Assembly: GCA_958510875.1 (NCBI GenBank) | Contig: OY294069.1 | Location: 434,001-498,000, forward strand | DNA from: Endomychus coccineus | Taxonomy: Eukaryota; Arthropoda; Insecta; Coleoptera; Endomychidae | Direction of reading: 5' to 3' | Length of the DNA stretch: 64,000 bases | Part shown: in pieces, positions 46,377 through 58,644 of the stretch | Layout of the letters: the number at the start of each line of letters is the position of its first letter | Numbering within the stretch: the stretch's first letter is position 1 | Notes under the pieces: model-generated | Seen by the model: the letters and a program-made list of their open reading frames with translations, nothing else | Databases searched by the model: none | Told to the model about the DNA's origin: nothing | Made by a program: the position numbers and the translations under genes

Positions 46377-46740
46377 AAGATTCTCTCAGATCGATCACTC
46401 CATGTGGTAGTTGACGGAGTATCCCCCCATACAATGACTAACAATGCCGGTGTTCCACAGAGATCCATCTTGGCACCTTTGTTTCTGCTCCATATAAACG
46501 ACCTGCTGGAAGTGACCAGCTGTCCCGTTCACAGCTTTGCAGATGATGGTACACTTCATATCGCTTTCTCATCCAGAACCCTTATACCATCCAATGAAGC
46601 CAGAGGAGCGAGACATAGACATGTTGATTCAATTAATGGAGATCTTGCAAAGATTTTGAGATGAGGATCTGATAATCTAGTAGAGTTTAATGCGATCAAA
46701 CCAAAACTTATTCCCCTCTCGTGTATTTAAAGTATAAACA
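46377..46740 (+). pseudogene. LINE RT palm fragment
   Basis: Plus-strand frame 46404-46664 reads NNAGVPQRSILAPLFLLHIN, then FADDGTLHIAF (catalytic box FADD) and RHVDSINGDLAKILR. Motif B has Arg where Gly is usual (GVPQGS). Same family as 39440 and 57480. Both ends truncated. Confidence 0.8.
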
Positions 46741-46744
46741 AAAT

Positions 46745-47865
46745 TATATCGTAGGTGTTTATTATTTATAAGTTAATAAATACACTTCTGTAATTCGTCA
46801 ACAAGTCTACTCTTATTCAGTTAATTTAAATATCAAGCAATATGACATATTATAATCTAGATGGCCAATTTAGAGAACTCCATTGAATGACTGATTTATT
46901 CAAATTCACAACTAAGTGATAATTTAAATCAACTTGATGGGATATGCTTGTTCATAATAAATATTTTCATCAATCGCTTGTGACTGAATTATACGAATAC
47001 CTGATACTATCCCATGACTGTCAAAAGCATGAATTTCCTTTGCGGGTATCTAAACTAAAGTAAACATGTAACCGTTCAAGACTAGTTAAACGTTACGTAA
47101 CAGATTTACACCGACTTCATCGATACAATTCTGAAAGCTGAATGGGGAATATTTATTCAAATCTGAAATCCGAGACTACAAACAATATATTCATAAGATC
47201 ATTATCTTAGTGTAAATATACAGTTCCTATGAAAACACTTGTAAGTTAAACGCAATCATGTGAAGTGGACGACGAGAGGGCATTATTTATTTCCCCCGGT
47301 TTATCTATCAGGAGCTGTCACTAACACACGGACACGTCTCTTCCGATTCAATAGCAATGTTCCATTTCTCCCACACATACACTCCCAGCATGCTCAATTC
47401 TCTCTTCTCGCTCTCGTTGTGACGGCGCTATTGGCACACAGGCGGTTTCTTCAAGAGAACAAAATTACCTCGAGATGTTAGCCGAGTGATATGCCGGAAA
47501 AATGTTCCAGCCAGAACGATGAACAATCGAACCGATGAGATGGAAAAACGGCTGTTTATTGTAAATGCTAATCAGTCTAAATAGAAGTTGAAAATCGAAT
47601 TTGTTTTGATGTAAATGTCTGGGCAGGAATTTATAAAAATCGACATTTGGGCGATATCGTTATGGCAACAACTGAATTTTGAACGACAGTTTTCAATAAT
47701 ACATTTTTGAAAGGTTTTGTTTACAATGAGCCCATTGAGAGTATGGAAGCACTTCTAGACCCATTATTAGGTTATTAAACAACTTGAACAATGAATTAAT
47801 TTATGTATTAACCAACTTTTTCAATTCTAATTTGTAAGAATTAATGAAAGTATCAGTTTACCTCA
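46745..47865. other. unassigned; GC-richer block 47260-47530
   Basis: No gene recognised. The block 47260-47530 has more C and G than its surroundings and a 73-codon ORF, with no recognisable domain. Confidence 0.35.
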
Positions 47866-47869
47866 AAAA

Positions 47870-49200
47870 ATAAAGATCGGAGTTCTACAAGGTACAATTC
47901 TGGAACCAATTCTCTTTCTTACATACTCGCTACTTAACATTAATATTAAGGAAACATACTATGGTATGCGGATGACACAGCTGTCATATTCTGTGGTGAA
48001 AACTGGGAAGTAGCCAAACAACTTGTAAAAGACGGTATGAAGGAGGTGAAAAACTGGCTCCAAATCTTCAAACTATCTTTGAATGACATATTATTCTCAT
48101 TAATAAATGCATCTCACCAGTTCATTATATAATGACAGTATCTGTGATATGAGTTGTCTTTATATATACTTGTAGTGTTCTTATTTTTATAAATTACAGA
48201 TATTAAAAAAAAAATTGTTGATCATCAATATTGCACCAGATTGAACACCAAAAAACTATTGAAAATTCCACAGAGCATTGAAACGCTTAACTAAAATTTA
48301 TTGACTACTTAAGACCGTTTTACAGTTCGCAATTCTTGTTGCAATACGCAATACTCTTGATCAATATCATTCGCAGTACAGATATTGCGTGCAAGTCTGC
48401 GTGCAATAATGGGGGGAAATTTTGGAGACTTTTATCTATCCACTGAACAAAAGTTCCCACAAGGACGCTTATTGACGTTGACGTTTATATCAACAGAAAG
48501 ATGTATACCTGTTGATTTATTGATACTTGTGTTTCGTTTATTCTTTTGCTTTTAATTGTAAATTTTGTTATATTGTAGTTTAAAACCAGAAAAAGCATTT
48601 CACATTGTTTCAAATTTCTTAGCATATTCAACCATTCTGCAGCCAGATATGTTAATGTTATTATTAGTGTGAGCAAACTTTTCTATATCTGGAGCAACGA
48701 GCTCTTTAGTTAAACCATTATTTCCTCTATTTTGGTTCGACCAAGGTCTTACTCACCACCTTCGTTGTCTTCTTTATCCAGTCTCTCTTGCCAAAAGAGC
48801 AGCGGCAGCAATAATTATAGTAATTATAGCAGCAACGTTTTTCTTTTGTTTGTTTCTATTCATTTTTACATAGAACTAAATAAATTTAAAAAATACAACG
48901 AACAAATTAATAATTCATAATTTTTCATTATTTTAATATGTTTTTTAAGGTTGGTAGAGAACTGAAGTATGCAATTGCAAGTAAAAATAGCCAAGTGTAA
49001 AATGTTTTGCCATAAAAAGTTGCAGGCCAGTTTTTGCAAGATCAGTGTATTGCTGCAATAGTATTGCAACAAGAATTGCGAACTGTAAAGCGATATATAG
49101 CACCGAAATTTTATAGTTTATTGCCTGTAAATATTAGAAATATAAACAAATTGAATTTGAGAAACAATGTAAAACATACATTGTCATCAAACTGAAAACA
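47870..49200 (+). pseudogene. LINE RT relic split by a TIR element
   Basis: Plus-strand pieces: KIGVLQGTILEPILF near 47874-47920 (motif B), ADDTAVIFCGENWEVAKQLV near 47970-48030 (catalytic box), KEVKNWLQIFKLSLN, then, beyond the nested element, IAPKFYSLLPVNIRNINKLN near 49098-49160 and a stop at 49190. The frame is broken in several places. Confidence 0.75.
48316..49092. mobile_element. nested TIR element, 777 bp, possibly PIF/Harbinger-derived
   Basis: Terminal inverted repeats of about 32 bp with one mismatch: CGTTTTACAGTTCGCAATTC against CGCTTTACAGTTCGCAATTC, both continuing TTGTTGCAATAC. It lies inside a LINE fragment. Minus-strand reading of about 48670-48760 gives RPWSNQNRGNNGLTKEL followed by DIEKF, similar to the N-terminal RxW...L..EL...D...F pattern of PIF/Harbinger transposases. 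No DDE region remains. I could not read an unambiguous target duplication. Confidence 0.65.
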
Positions 49201-49204
49201 TATA

Positions 49205-51340
49205 ATAACAAATAATGGAATGGTATGTCTCAGATACTTATCTTAAAATGTGTTGAATACATTGTTTTGGAATTTGAACTTCTGTTTATAAGTTTCCCTA
49301 CAAACTCAAAATGTACATTAACAATTTCTCCTAATTATACTATTATATTCTACGTATGAAATTTTATAGCATATACAGGTGTTCTAACACCTAGGTGTTA
49401 TCTAACGGATTGTATATGGTAAATGACATATTTTTATTTATGTTTAGAAACTGAACCTAATACGTGTGTATTTTTACTTAAGCTTCTCTTGTTTTATCTT
49501 CAAGGTAGAGCCTGAGGATATAAATGAATGAATCTCCTGTATTATTTTGCTTAAGATTTGTTTGATTTTCACCTTGAATAAATTCACAATTTGTTTGTAA
49601 AGTTTTTGTAGTCCAATGATATTTATAATTATTGCCAGAGCGTTGAATAATAATTTTGGCTCCTATGTTTTGCAGTATCATTCAAATCAGCATAAAATTG
49701 CTCCATTTGAAAAATAAACCTCATGATTAATTTCGTAAAAAAGTACCTGTAGAAAGTGTTTCGGAATTAATAAATTCTTACAAAGATATGATCTATAATT
49801 GAAACTCAAAAATTTCAGTTCTTTGAAAATACCTCAAAAACCAAGTGGTTTAGGACGGATTTTTAACTAGCACTAAAACTCGTTACCTTTTTCCCATTTG
49901 AGCGATTTCGTATCTCGTATGGTTTGCTAGGTCCCATGCTGCTCATCGAATTCCAACCATCTTATAGATTGATCTAAAAATGAGTCGAACTATCGATTTT
50001 TAATATTTTGACCACACTACTCGTGTTGTATAATGTTAGTAGAACAGCGGTGGAGTGTTGGTAGAGGAGACAGGTATGAAAAAGTACACAACCTGCAAAG
50101 AATTGATCTTAATTCTTGAGAAAACAGTATGCTGACCCCAGGAAAAATTTCATTTGCGTTCTTTCATCGAACAATTTACCTAAGAGAGATATGAATTTCA
50201 TAACTAATGTTCAGAAGAATATTTAAGAAATTAATTCATAAGCTATTTTAAATTCGTACCACCGTATAGTAGAGCTATGTGATTCTAAATTGATCACTCT
50301 ATACTTCCTATTCTATTCGAAGTATCCTTCGCTGATAGTATTTGTAGATTGGTTCTTCCTGGTGGACGTGGATGTATCGAAAGTGGGTAATACGATTGTC
50401 TGGTTTAATTTAGAAAAGTGCAGGCGTGCATTAAGTGCTCCATAGACGGGCGTGAAATAAGCAATATAACCCTCAATTACAAAATCCAGAGCGATCCTCA
50501 CCCGTACTGGACGTATGGACACGTGAGAGATTCCTTTGCCCTCCATCCGTATCCTTCATACTCGACTTTATTGCTCCGGTACATTCTAGTCCGCAAATTC
50601 CGAAGCTTTTCAATCTGTTCGGTCAATAAATAGATAAAGTGTTTACCATTGACCTGAAAATGAAGTTTATTGCAAAGGAGAGAGGAGAGATTTTGCAGTA
50701 TTGTATAATATTCAAGTTATGAATTAAAATATATTCTCGAGAGATAGGTTCAATCCAATGTAGGTATATCATAATCTCATCGTTATCACTCCAGCTGAAG
50801 TTGGTAATTCGAATTCATTATTCATGATATTGAATCGGAAACGCAGAGTTTCAAGTAATATAAAAATAAGGGACAAATCTTTCATGATTCGAGAGAATCG
50901 GGAAATATCATCTTGTTTCAACGGATCACGTTCAAATATTCCCCTAGAAATGTCGAGTCCGCCTCATCGGAATTTTAAATAATTCAAAAGTTCTCTACTT
51001 ACAGACAGTCAAGGGGGCAGGGATGATTGGTTAGGGCAGGAGGCAAGAAAGACAATTCGGCGTAATCTTTCTCAATGTGCACTAATTACAGAAAACCCAA
51101 GAACCTAATTGGATCGAGTCACTCTTGGGAAATGTCTCTAATGGAACTGAGACAAAATATAAGAACGAACGTAGTTCGTACTACTTCTCACAAATAATAT
51201 CATTGCTTTTAATATTGTAAAGATTCATTCCGGTGATCTTGTATACTGAATCAGAATTATTCAACTTCTTCCCAGATTTCCATACTCTTATTGAAACTTA
51301 ATTGTGGACAGTGTTTTCAAACAAATCCATACAAAATTAT
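49205..51340. other. unassigned sequence
   Basis: No recognised gene. Short ORFs (49478-49681 minus, 50313-50546 minus, 50418-50633 plus) show no domain. Confidence 0.4.
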
Positions 51341-51346
51341 ACAAAC

Positions 51347-52392
51347 AGGAGGGTGAAAAGTTCCTGAAAAATTAATCAAGAAATGATTTATTTGGTCAAA
51401 ATATATTTTATTTCTCAACATAATCTCCTTGTAGCTCGATACACTTCATCCAACGTTTTTCTAATTTTTCGATCCCTTCCAAATAATACGATTTCGGCCA
51501 TACTTCAAAATTGACCTTTTTTTCAGCGATAAACTCATCGTTGGAGCCAAATCTTTTTCTTCAGGTTTGGAAATAGATAAAAACCGCAGGGGGCAAATCT
51601 GGGGCAATTTTGCCATTCTGCGGACCTGTGCGCCGGTGCGTTGTCCTGCTGGAAAAGAACTTTTTTCGTTGCCAAATGCGGCCTCTTTCGTTTCAAATCG
51701 GCGTCGAATCGATCTAACGGCTCTGCATAATATACGCCGGTGATCGATTCGCCCTTTCCAAGGTAATCGATATGGACGATACCGTGTGCATCCCAAATGT
51801 TGCCATGACTTTGTTGGCCGATAAACCCACTTTGGCCTTTTTCGGCTTCGATTCGCCAGAACAAGACCACTGTTTCGACTGTTCTTTGGTGTCTGGTGTG
51901 CTGTAATGGATCCATGTTTCGTCCAAGGATACGAAACGCCGCAAAAACTCCTTGCCGTGCTTGAACATCGCCAAACACTCCTCTAAAGTTGTCACACGGT
52001 CGCTCTTATTGTGAATAGAGAGCAAATGTGGCACACATCTGGCAGATAGCTTTTTCATTTTCAAAAATGTATGCAAAATGTTCCATACCGTTGAGATGCC
52101 CATAGCCTCAGCAATCTATGGCACTTTAACTCGCCGATCGTCCAATATCATATCATGAAAATTATCGACGATTTCTGGCGTTTTAGCCTTAATTGGACGA
52201 CCAGAATGTTCGGCGTCTTTGTGGTCATACTTACAACAATGAAAATCAATAAACCACTTGTGAATCGTTCCAATCGATGGTGAGGAGTTCTCATAATGTT
52301 CAACAAGTGATGCTTTGGTTTGCTTTCGATGGGTGTCTAAACAGAACTGAATGACATACAAATTTTAAAAAATTCTTATATTAAAGACACTG
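51347..52392 (-). pseudogene. mariner element, near full length, frameshifted
   Basis: Minus-strand order: N-terminal helix-turn-helix (SSPSIGTIHKWFIDF, RPIKAKTPEIVDNF) at 52361-52116; a stop; IAEAMGISTVWNILHTFLK; RFVSLDETWIHYSTPDTKEQ with the first Asp; after a frameshift, ITGVYYAEPLDRFDADLKRK and LFQQDNAPAHRS with the second Asp. FAPCGFYLFPNLKKK follows, where the third catalytic Asp is replaced by Gly. Finally EKKVNFEVWPKSYYLEGIEK and KRWMKCIELQGDYVEK end the protein near 51415. The C-terminal side TIR (GGGTGAAAAGTTCCTGAAAA, near 51351) remains. The other end is truncated near 52392. Confidence 0.88.
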
Positions 52393-52539
52393 ATCTGCAT
52401 TCAATATGTTTCTTCCCAAAACATCCCCAGCCACCTGAGCGCCACCTCCTTGTTTACCCATGACATAATTCCAGACTACTTAAAACAATATAGATCATCT
52501 GGCTATGAATGATCATTTATTTTGCCAGTTGCTTAGGTT

Positions 52540-53030
52540 TCTGGATTCAGGTCTGACATACTGATCCGACATCTGGTGTCTCGCAGGGCCCAGTTTTTGG
52601 CACTCTGCTGTTTATATTTTTCTTGATGATGTTGATAGAATATTCAGGGTGAAATGTGTTCTTTACGCTAATGATGTGAAACTGTACTTATAGATTAGAT
52701 TTATATCAGGCGCTATTTTATTAAAGGATGATCTGTATAGATCAAATATTAGAAGCAAGTCGCCACTGTTGTTTTCGTAGTTCATTGAAAACATCGCTTC
52801 TCCCCAAGCATACAAGATGAAATGTTTTGGAGTTACCTCTGATTCACAATAAGAATGCATATGTAGAGAACATTTGTTCTAGGGTATACAAAACTCTGGG
52901 TTTCCTATTTCGTGACTACCTGAATTTTGTTAAGCCACAGATTCTGATTTTATTATTGGAAACCTTGATTCGCCCTCATTTTGAGTTTTCAGACACGTGG
53001 ATTCGAAACAAAGCACCCTAATTTCCTGTT
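52540..53030 (+). pseudogene. LINE RT relic
   Basis: Plus-strand reading: GVSQGPVFGTLLFIFFLDDV near 52573-52635, YANDVKLYL near 52657-52690 (YADD changed to YAND), then NAYVENICSRVYKTLGFLFR near 52850-52910 and LLLETLIRPHFEFSD. Truncated at both ends with stops. Confidence 0.75.
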
Positions 53031-53034
53031 TTCA

Positions 53035-54795
53035 GATTCTTGGTACCTGATTTGTTTTTTATTCTCCAACACATCAGCTTTGCCATGCTTTCGCCATGAT
53101 GAATCACTGAAATGTATTGTTGTTTTCATCTATATTATAATGTTATTTTGTTTTTCTTGTTATCGTACTGTTTTATTGGAGTCTGAATTATCAGTGTTGA
53201 AGTTTACTGGTAAAATTCTCAGTTCCTCAATTTTATTCAGTACTGGAATGAATGAATAAATAAATAAAAAACTTCTAGACAGAGGCAACCACAATTGTTA
53301 ATCTAATCTGCATTTCTAAATTATATATAGCTTCTCAATATATCAATCCATCGTTTCATTCTATCGATCGTCCTTCATGTCCCAAAACCAAACGTCGCAA
53401 GTTCGTTGCAAACGAGCATACAAGTGAAGCATAAATCGCCAAAGTTATACGTAAAGATTACCACTAAGTTTTACAGTTCCCTCGGGGTGGTAACTGGCTG
53501 CTGTATGAATATAACGCGAGCTACCCGCAGTTTGTGACAGCCACAAAACATTCAACTCTAACACAAACACGGATTTCTGCTGAGGCGAACGTGGAGGAAG
53601 AGAAATCGGAATCAGTGGAAGGTTCGGCGAAGGGTATTGGGATAAATTTGCCTCATGCCATAAGTCAGCGATTCGGTAGAACGTTGCTGAACATAACAAA
53701 TCAATGTATATGAGTTATTGTGTTTTATTACTGCCGCATGTTAATTATGAAATAGATTTTAATGAACATGTAGACTCGCCATACCAATTAACACTTGCAT
53801 GATTTATGATGTCTCTGATACTATCTCGTAATCAGCATAAAGTCGCAGGCGCTATCTACAGATTTACTGGAAACAATCAAACTGATAACGTACAAATTGT
53901 TTATAATGATTCTTTCCATTAGATAACATAAATTATTTTTTTTCTCATTTCAAAATGTGAACTTTCGGTTATTTCAACCAATAGAAATATCTAATTCTAG
54001 CCAATCATTCGGTTTTATACTGATGGAACTGAATCGTCCTCGGGAAAACCTTATTTACATTGAACTGATTGATATAAAATTTCAAATAGTTTTCTTACAA
54101 ATAGGTTCAAAAAATAATCTTCAATTTTGGATATATTTTTATTTTTATCTTTCAATCTTTTTGATTTCAGATATCACTTTTGATTATTCTTACATCTACT
54201 GTACTTACGTTTATCTATTTTTCTGAAAGACCTATTAAGCAATTCTAGAGTAATCTTTTGCTCCGATTATGTTATTTACATAATTCAATCGCAATATCAG
54301 ATCAAAAGCTAATTGTTGATAGCTTTATCCGAGGCCAATCTCAATTTCTAATCAATTTTCCCAAGAATAAAATGATGAAAGCAATTTGATTTGATTTGTA
54401 CTGCTTAAATGTTCAATGTTTCAAGTCATGGGATCATCTTGGTACAAACCAAATCTGATAGTTCTTAAATTGATAATTCCTCAAAATAACTTGTTATTCT
54501 TAACATGTTTTTTTTAAATATTCCAACGGATTATTCAGAATACAGTCAAGCGCCTGCATTCTTGAGTTAGATTCAAATTTTCCACCTCCCCTCAAGCTGT
54601 CTTGCTATAGAACGTATTTGGTTCGATCATTGTATTACTTTTTGAGAGTCATTAGCTGTTAATTTTCTATTTTGATTTTTTTTTAACTTTGACTAGATGA
54701 GAGGGAAACCTACCTCTACAGTAAACCTTACTTTAATGATACCCCAGAGTAATTAATCCAATGTAACTTATTTATAAAATAACCATAGATTGATA
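53035..54795. other. unassigned sequence
   Basis: No gene recognised. The block 53390-53700 is more complex, with an 84-codon minus ORF lacking recognisable domains. Confidence 0.4.
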
Positions 54796-54799
54796 GATA

Positions 54800-55500
54800 G
54801 ATATTTATTATTTTACTGCGGTATAAAAAAAATGTTGACAGCATGTCAATAAAAAAGTCTGATGAACGCTAATAAGATAGTACAATCTAGATGGCGAACG
54901 ACACGTATAAATTAATGTAAGTGAAATAAATTATAAAAAATTGACAGTGAATAGGAAATTAGACACTAGTATTGGAAAATTCATCAACTTCATTAATAGT
55001 ATTGAGTGGCAAGTATCTTGAATGTTGATGTAGGTTGTTATATGAATGAATATTAAAGTCTTGGAAATATGTACTAAAGGTAATGAGAATAAATAAAGAA
55101 AGAAGGCAAGATAGTAGTATACCAGTATATAGAGAACAATGGAACGCAATCGAAAGCTTTAGAGAACCAAAGTTAAACCACTGAATTTAGTGAATTTACC
55201 ATCCTCCAGATTCTCACCAATGGTAGACAAAACCTTCTGCACAACATCTGTTGTAGAATTACCGGTACGTCGTAAACTGATTGGGTTTCAGAATAGAGAA
55301 CCGTAGAAGATAGGATGCCAGTCGAATTTTTAGAAGAGTTTCGAGAAGTTTGCCAATCGGCCAAAGATTGGCCGATAGTTATCGACAGAGGAAGGATTTC
55401 CCTTTTTAAATATAGGGATTACTCTTGATTTTATAGAAACTGCAGGAAAAGTACCTACTTCCAAGCAAAATTTGAAAAGGGCAGTTAGACGATACATAAG
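54800..55500 (-). pseudogene. LINE RT N-terminal fragment with 3' tail
   Basis: Minus-strand reading near 55490-55200: VGTFPAVSIKSRVIPIFKKG, NPSSVDNYRPI, then after damage SLRRTGNSTTDVVQKVLSTI. These are RT motif 1 and 2a segments of jockey/CR1-like LINEs. It is followed by a large internal deletion and an AT-rich 3' end with AATAAT and GATA runs near 54800-54815. Confidence 0.7.
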
Positions 55501-55582
55501 AATGCATAAGTTTCTGTAACTATAGTTTCGCTAACACTGTAGCTTCTCGAACCAAATATCACAAAATATAATCACTACTAAA

Positions 55583-55820
55583 AAAGTAATCATGAATGAA
55601 AATTAAATAGAGTAAGCCATTATGTGATGAAAATCCATTCTAAACATGAATAAAATAACTATTAAAAGTTTGATTTTTACTAATTTTATAAATGAATATA
55701 ACCACATTCATTTATTAAATTTGTGAAAATCATACTTTTAATAGTTATTTTATTTAAGTTTAGAATGGATGTTCATCACGTAATGGCTGATTCTATTAAA
55801 TTTTTAGTAATGATTACTTT
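55583..55820. mobile_element. hairpin (fold-back) MITE, 238 bp
   Basis: The whole unit is a near-perfect inverted repeat: about 110-bp arms with a short AT-rich centre. Both arms contain CATTCTAAAC(A/T)T and ATAAAATAACTATTAAAAGT. Ends are AAAGTAATCAT and its complement. No coding capacity. Target duplication unclear because of A/T-rich flanks. Confidence 0.8.
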
Positions 55821-55824
55821 CAGT

Positions 55825-57475
55825 GTTTCGGTGAAATACTCAACAGCCACCTACCGTCATCTATGTGGGGAGCAGGATACTATAAGAAGTGATTCTTCCC
55901 CGAGTAATAGATTTCTGTACTTTTCATTGCTTAGTGTATCTATCGAGGGAAAGATGGCGCTATAGTTGAAACCGCGTCGTATCAAATCGATTTATTTCAT
56001 CATGACAGCGTTTCAGCTGGTCGCCGGTTTTTAACTTGGCGTAGTCACCGATTAATAAAGCTCTTCCTCCGTTGATAATCTATTCCATTTACCATTATCA
56101 CACAAAAGGTCCAGCGATTCAGAAACCTGAACGATTCGACTATTGACATCCTTTTAAATCTGACATATCAGTCGTCTCACATCGGATGTCATTTGTCACT
56201 ACTAACATTACCCTGATCCTGAAATAATATCAGGTAAACACATCGATGAACACCGTATAATTATTTCAAATCTTCCATCGTTATTTCTCTCTACAATGTG
56301 ACATTTAAAGTTGTAATTGAGTTGAAACCAATTGATAATTGTTTAAAGTACCAGCATACTGCAAGTTTTTATAATGATAGTCATTATACTATTATCTCAA
56401 GAATCATATTAATTTATTCCTACTGTGCCTCATTTTTTACAGGAAAAGCTTGTAATTTACATTTAAATCAATTTCGTATGGCGAATTATTAAGACAGGTG
56501 TTACAATTACGTTGGGATTGCTCCTACTATAAGTTGACCATACTAGATTACCACAGTTATCAAAAATAATGCCTTACACAACATTTGTAGTTTGAAAACT
56601 TTTTTCTTCAGTTACAAAATGTTTTGGGGTCTGTAATTTGAAAAACGAACAATTTGGAAATGACAGTTTCCCTAATTTGCTAAATCAGGAGTGGCTTTGA
56701 ATATTTTCACGCTATCATCGTTATGATTTTAGAACATTTATTAGTAAAAACAACATACTATGATAATACTGATGTCAAGAGTATATTGAACTTCTGAAAT
56801 ACTTGAAATCTACTAGCCATTATACATCCGCTCACAACACAACAATGTCTGCCTTTATTTCGTCTTTCTACCAGCGTTTGCCGTATAATTAATTTTTTTT
56901 ACTAGAAGGTATGTATATTTAAAATGATACATTAAGGCCTGGCCCAATTTTGTTGAGCAAAGCAGATATGTAACAACGAAACCACTCTCAGATAAAAAAG
57001 TTGCCAAACGAGCACACTTTAAAACGACTACCAGAGATCAGAACAAGCACTAACAACAAAAACACCTGCCGGCAGGTGTTGCTGACGAGACGTGTATGAT
57101 TTGTTTTTGCGGAACCTACTTGATTAAGTCAAAACGCAATCTTAGCTTTCGGTTATACGCACTCTAGCAACTATACTCCACTTATTAAGGACAATGGAAA
57201 TAAAATGCATAAGGAAATGTCGCTTCCGGAATATATGCCTAGGAGTAACAAAACCAACTGCATATATTTGACCTGGAATATTGTATACTTACTGCATTAA
57301 ATTGCCCGCGGCATACACTTTTGATAAAAATCACTTCGATTTAATATATTGTGTAACATTATTTTATGTAGAACCTGAAACCGTTATCGTGTATACATAT
57401 TTTTATACAAGTTATTTATCTCATTTAACTCTGGAATCGTAGTAGGTTTGTTGCCATAAACTCTTTCCTAAAAAT
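55825..57475. other. unassigned; perfect 20-bp palindrome at 57061
   Basis: No gene recognised. AACACCTGCCGGCAGGTGTT at 57061-57080 is a perfect palindrome containing back-to-back CACCTG/CAGGTG E-box cores. Confidence 0.4.
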
Positions 57476-57479
57476 GGCC

Positions 57480-57706
57480 CCAGAGAAACGTTGTCGTTTA
57501 TTATCGAGTTTCTTCTCAGATACATCTCTCAATATGGTGGTTCAGGGAGTCTCCCCCGATATTCCCGCTGGGGTCCCATAGGAGTCTGCCTTGGCATCAA
57601 CTTTGTTTCTGCTCTTTTCAATGATCTGTTGGAAGTGTCCTCCTGTCCCGTTCACCGCTTTGCCGGTATTGAATTCAATGCAGTCATACTTACTAGAGAT
57701 GCAGAG
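57480..57706 (+). pseudogene. LINE RT palm relic (same family as 46377)
   Basis: Homologous to 46377-46520: TTTCTTCTCAGATACATCTC followed by GTGGTTCAGGGAGTCTCCCC and a frameshifted AGVPxxSALASTLFLLF segment, then SCPVHRFA. The FADD box is lost. It is abutted by another LINE at 57707. Confidence 0.7.
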
Positions 57707-58640
57707 AACTCATAAGGGTGTCTGTCAAGGCTGCATATTGGGTTCACTTCTCTTCATACTATATACAAATGACCTACCTGGATCACTGAAAAAATACCTA
57801 CATTTTGCTGATGGCAACTCAATAACGGTATCAACAGACGATGCTATTCTAGAAAGCTAAATATTTCAAATTATTGATACTGCCGAAGACTGGTTTCATG
57901 AAGATAACTCAAGAATGAATAAAGATAAAACTCAGGTCCTCACTTCGGCTGATACCGTTACTGATTTGGCGTGTGTGACCCATACATCTTTTTTAGGTAT
58001 AATTATTGATTCACGATTAGATTGGTATGAACAAGTAAATAAAGTAGTGAGATATAGTATTCCACACCCAAAAAAGATGTCTTAGAGGCACTTTCAACTT
58101 GTCTCAAAGAACAAGTTGCAAAGAAATATTTATAGGAAATAGCGTACTTACTTTATCAAGTCTATACAATTATGAAGCAGTTATCTTCACTCATCAAAAC
58201 CAGCCTGCTATCTATTTCAGGAACAGGCCAACAATCATGATCATAATAAAAGAACGAAAAATAACTACATCTGCAATAAACTTAATTATACATATCTCCA
58301 GAAAAAAGTACAATATAGCATTATAAAAATTTATAATAAAATTCCCCAATCATTGAAAACATTACCATTAAATCACCTCAAGAACAATTTAAAATCTCTA
58401 CTTATAAAACGAGCCTACTACTCACTGAATGAATATTTTACAGACAAAGATATTTGAGCTATTCCTATATCAAAGTATTCTAAGTCACTTTATTCATATC
58501 TGTATGTATCATTTCCATTTTATGTATTGGACCTATACACATTTTAATCTGTTTACCCAATGTTATCTTTATTTACGATGATAAATGTATTGTAATTCAT
58601 ATTTATATAAAATTTTAACTTGACATGCTCGGTGTTGCTC
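57707..58640 (+). pseudogene. LINE RT fragment, second family
   Basis: Plus-strand reading: HKGVCQGCILGSLLFILYTN, DLPGSLKKYLHFADGNSITV (catalytic box changed to FADG), AEDWFHEDNSRMNKDKTQVL, THTSFLGIIIDSRLDWYEQV, and after frameshifts the C-terminal YNKIPQSLKTLPLNHLKNNL with LNEYFTDKDI ending near 58456. Several stops. The 3' UTR runs to about 58640. Confidence 0.8.
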
Positions 58641-58644
58641 ATTT

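Noticed and set aside
51461..51796. 111-codon basic minus ORF
   Set aside because: An alternative frame of the mariner transposase; the real catalytic-block frame is read in 51535-51978.
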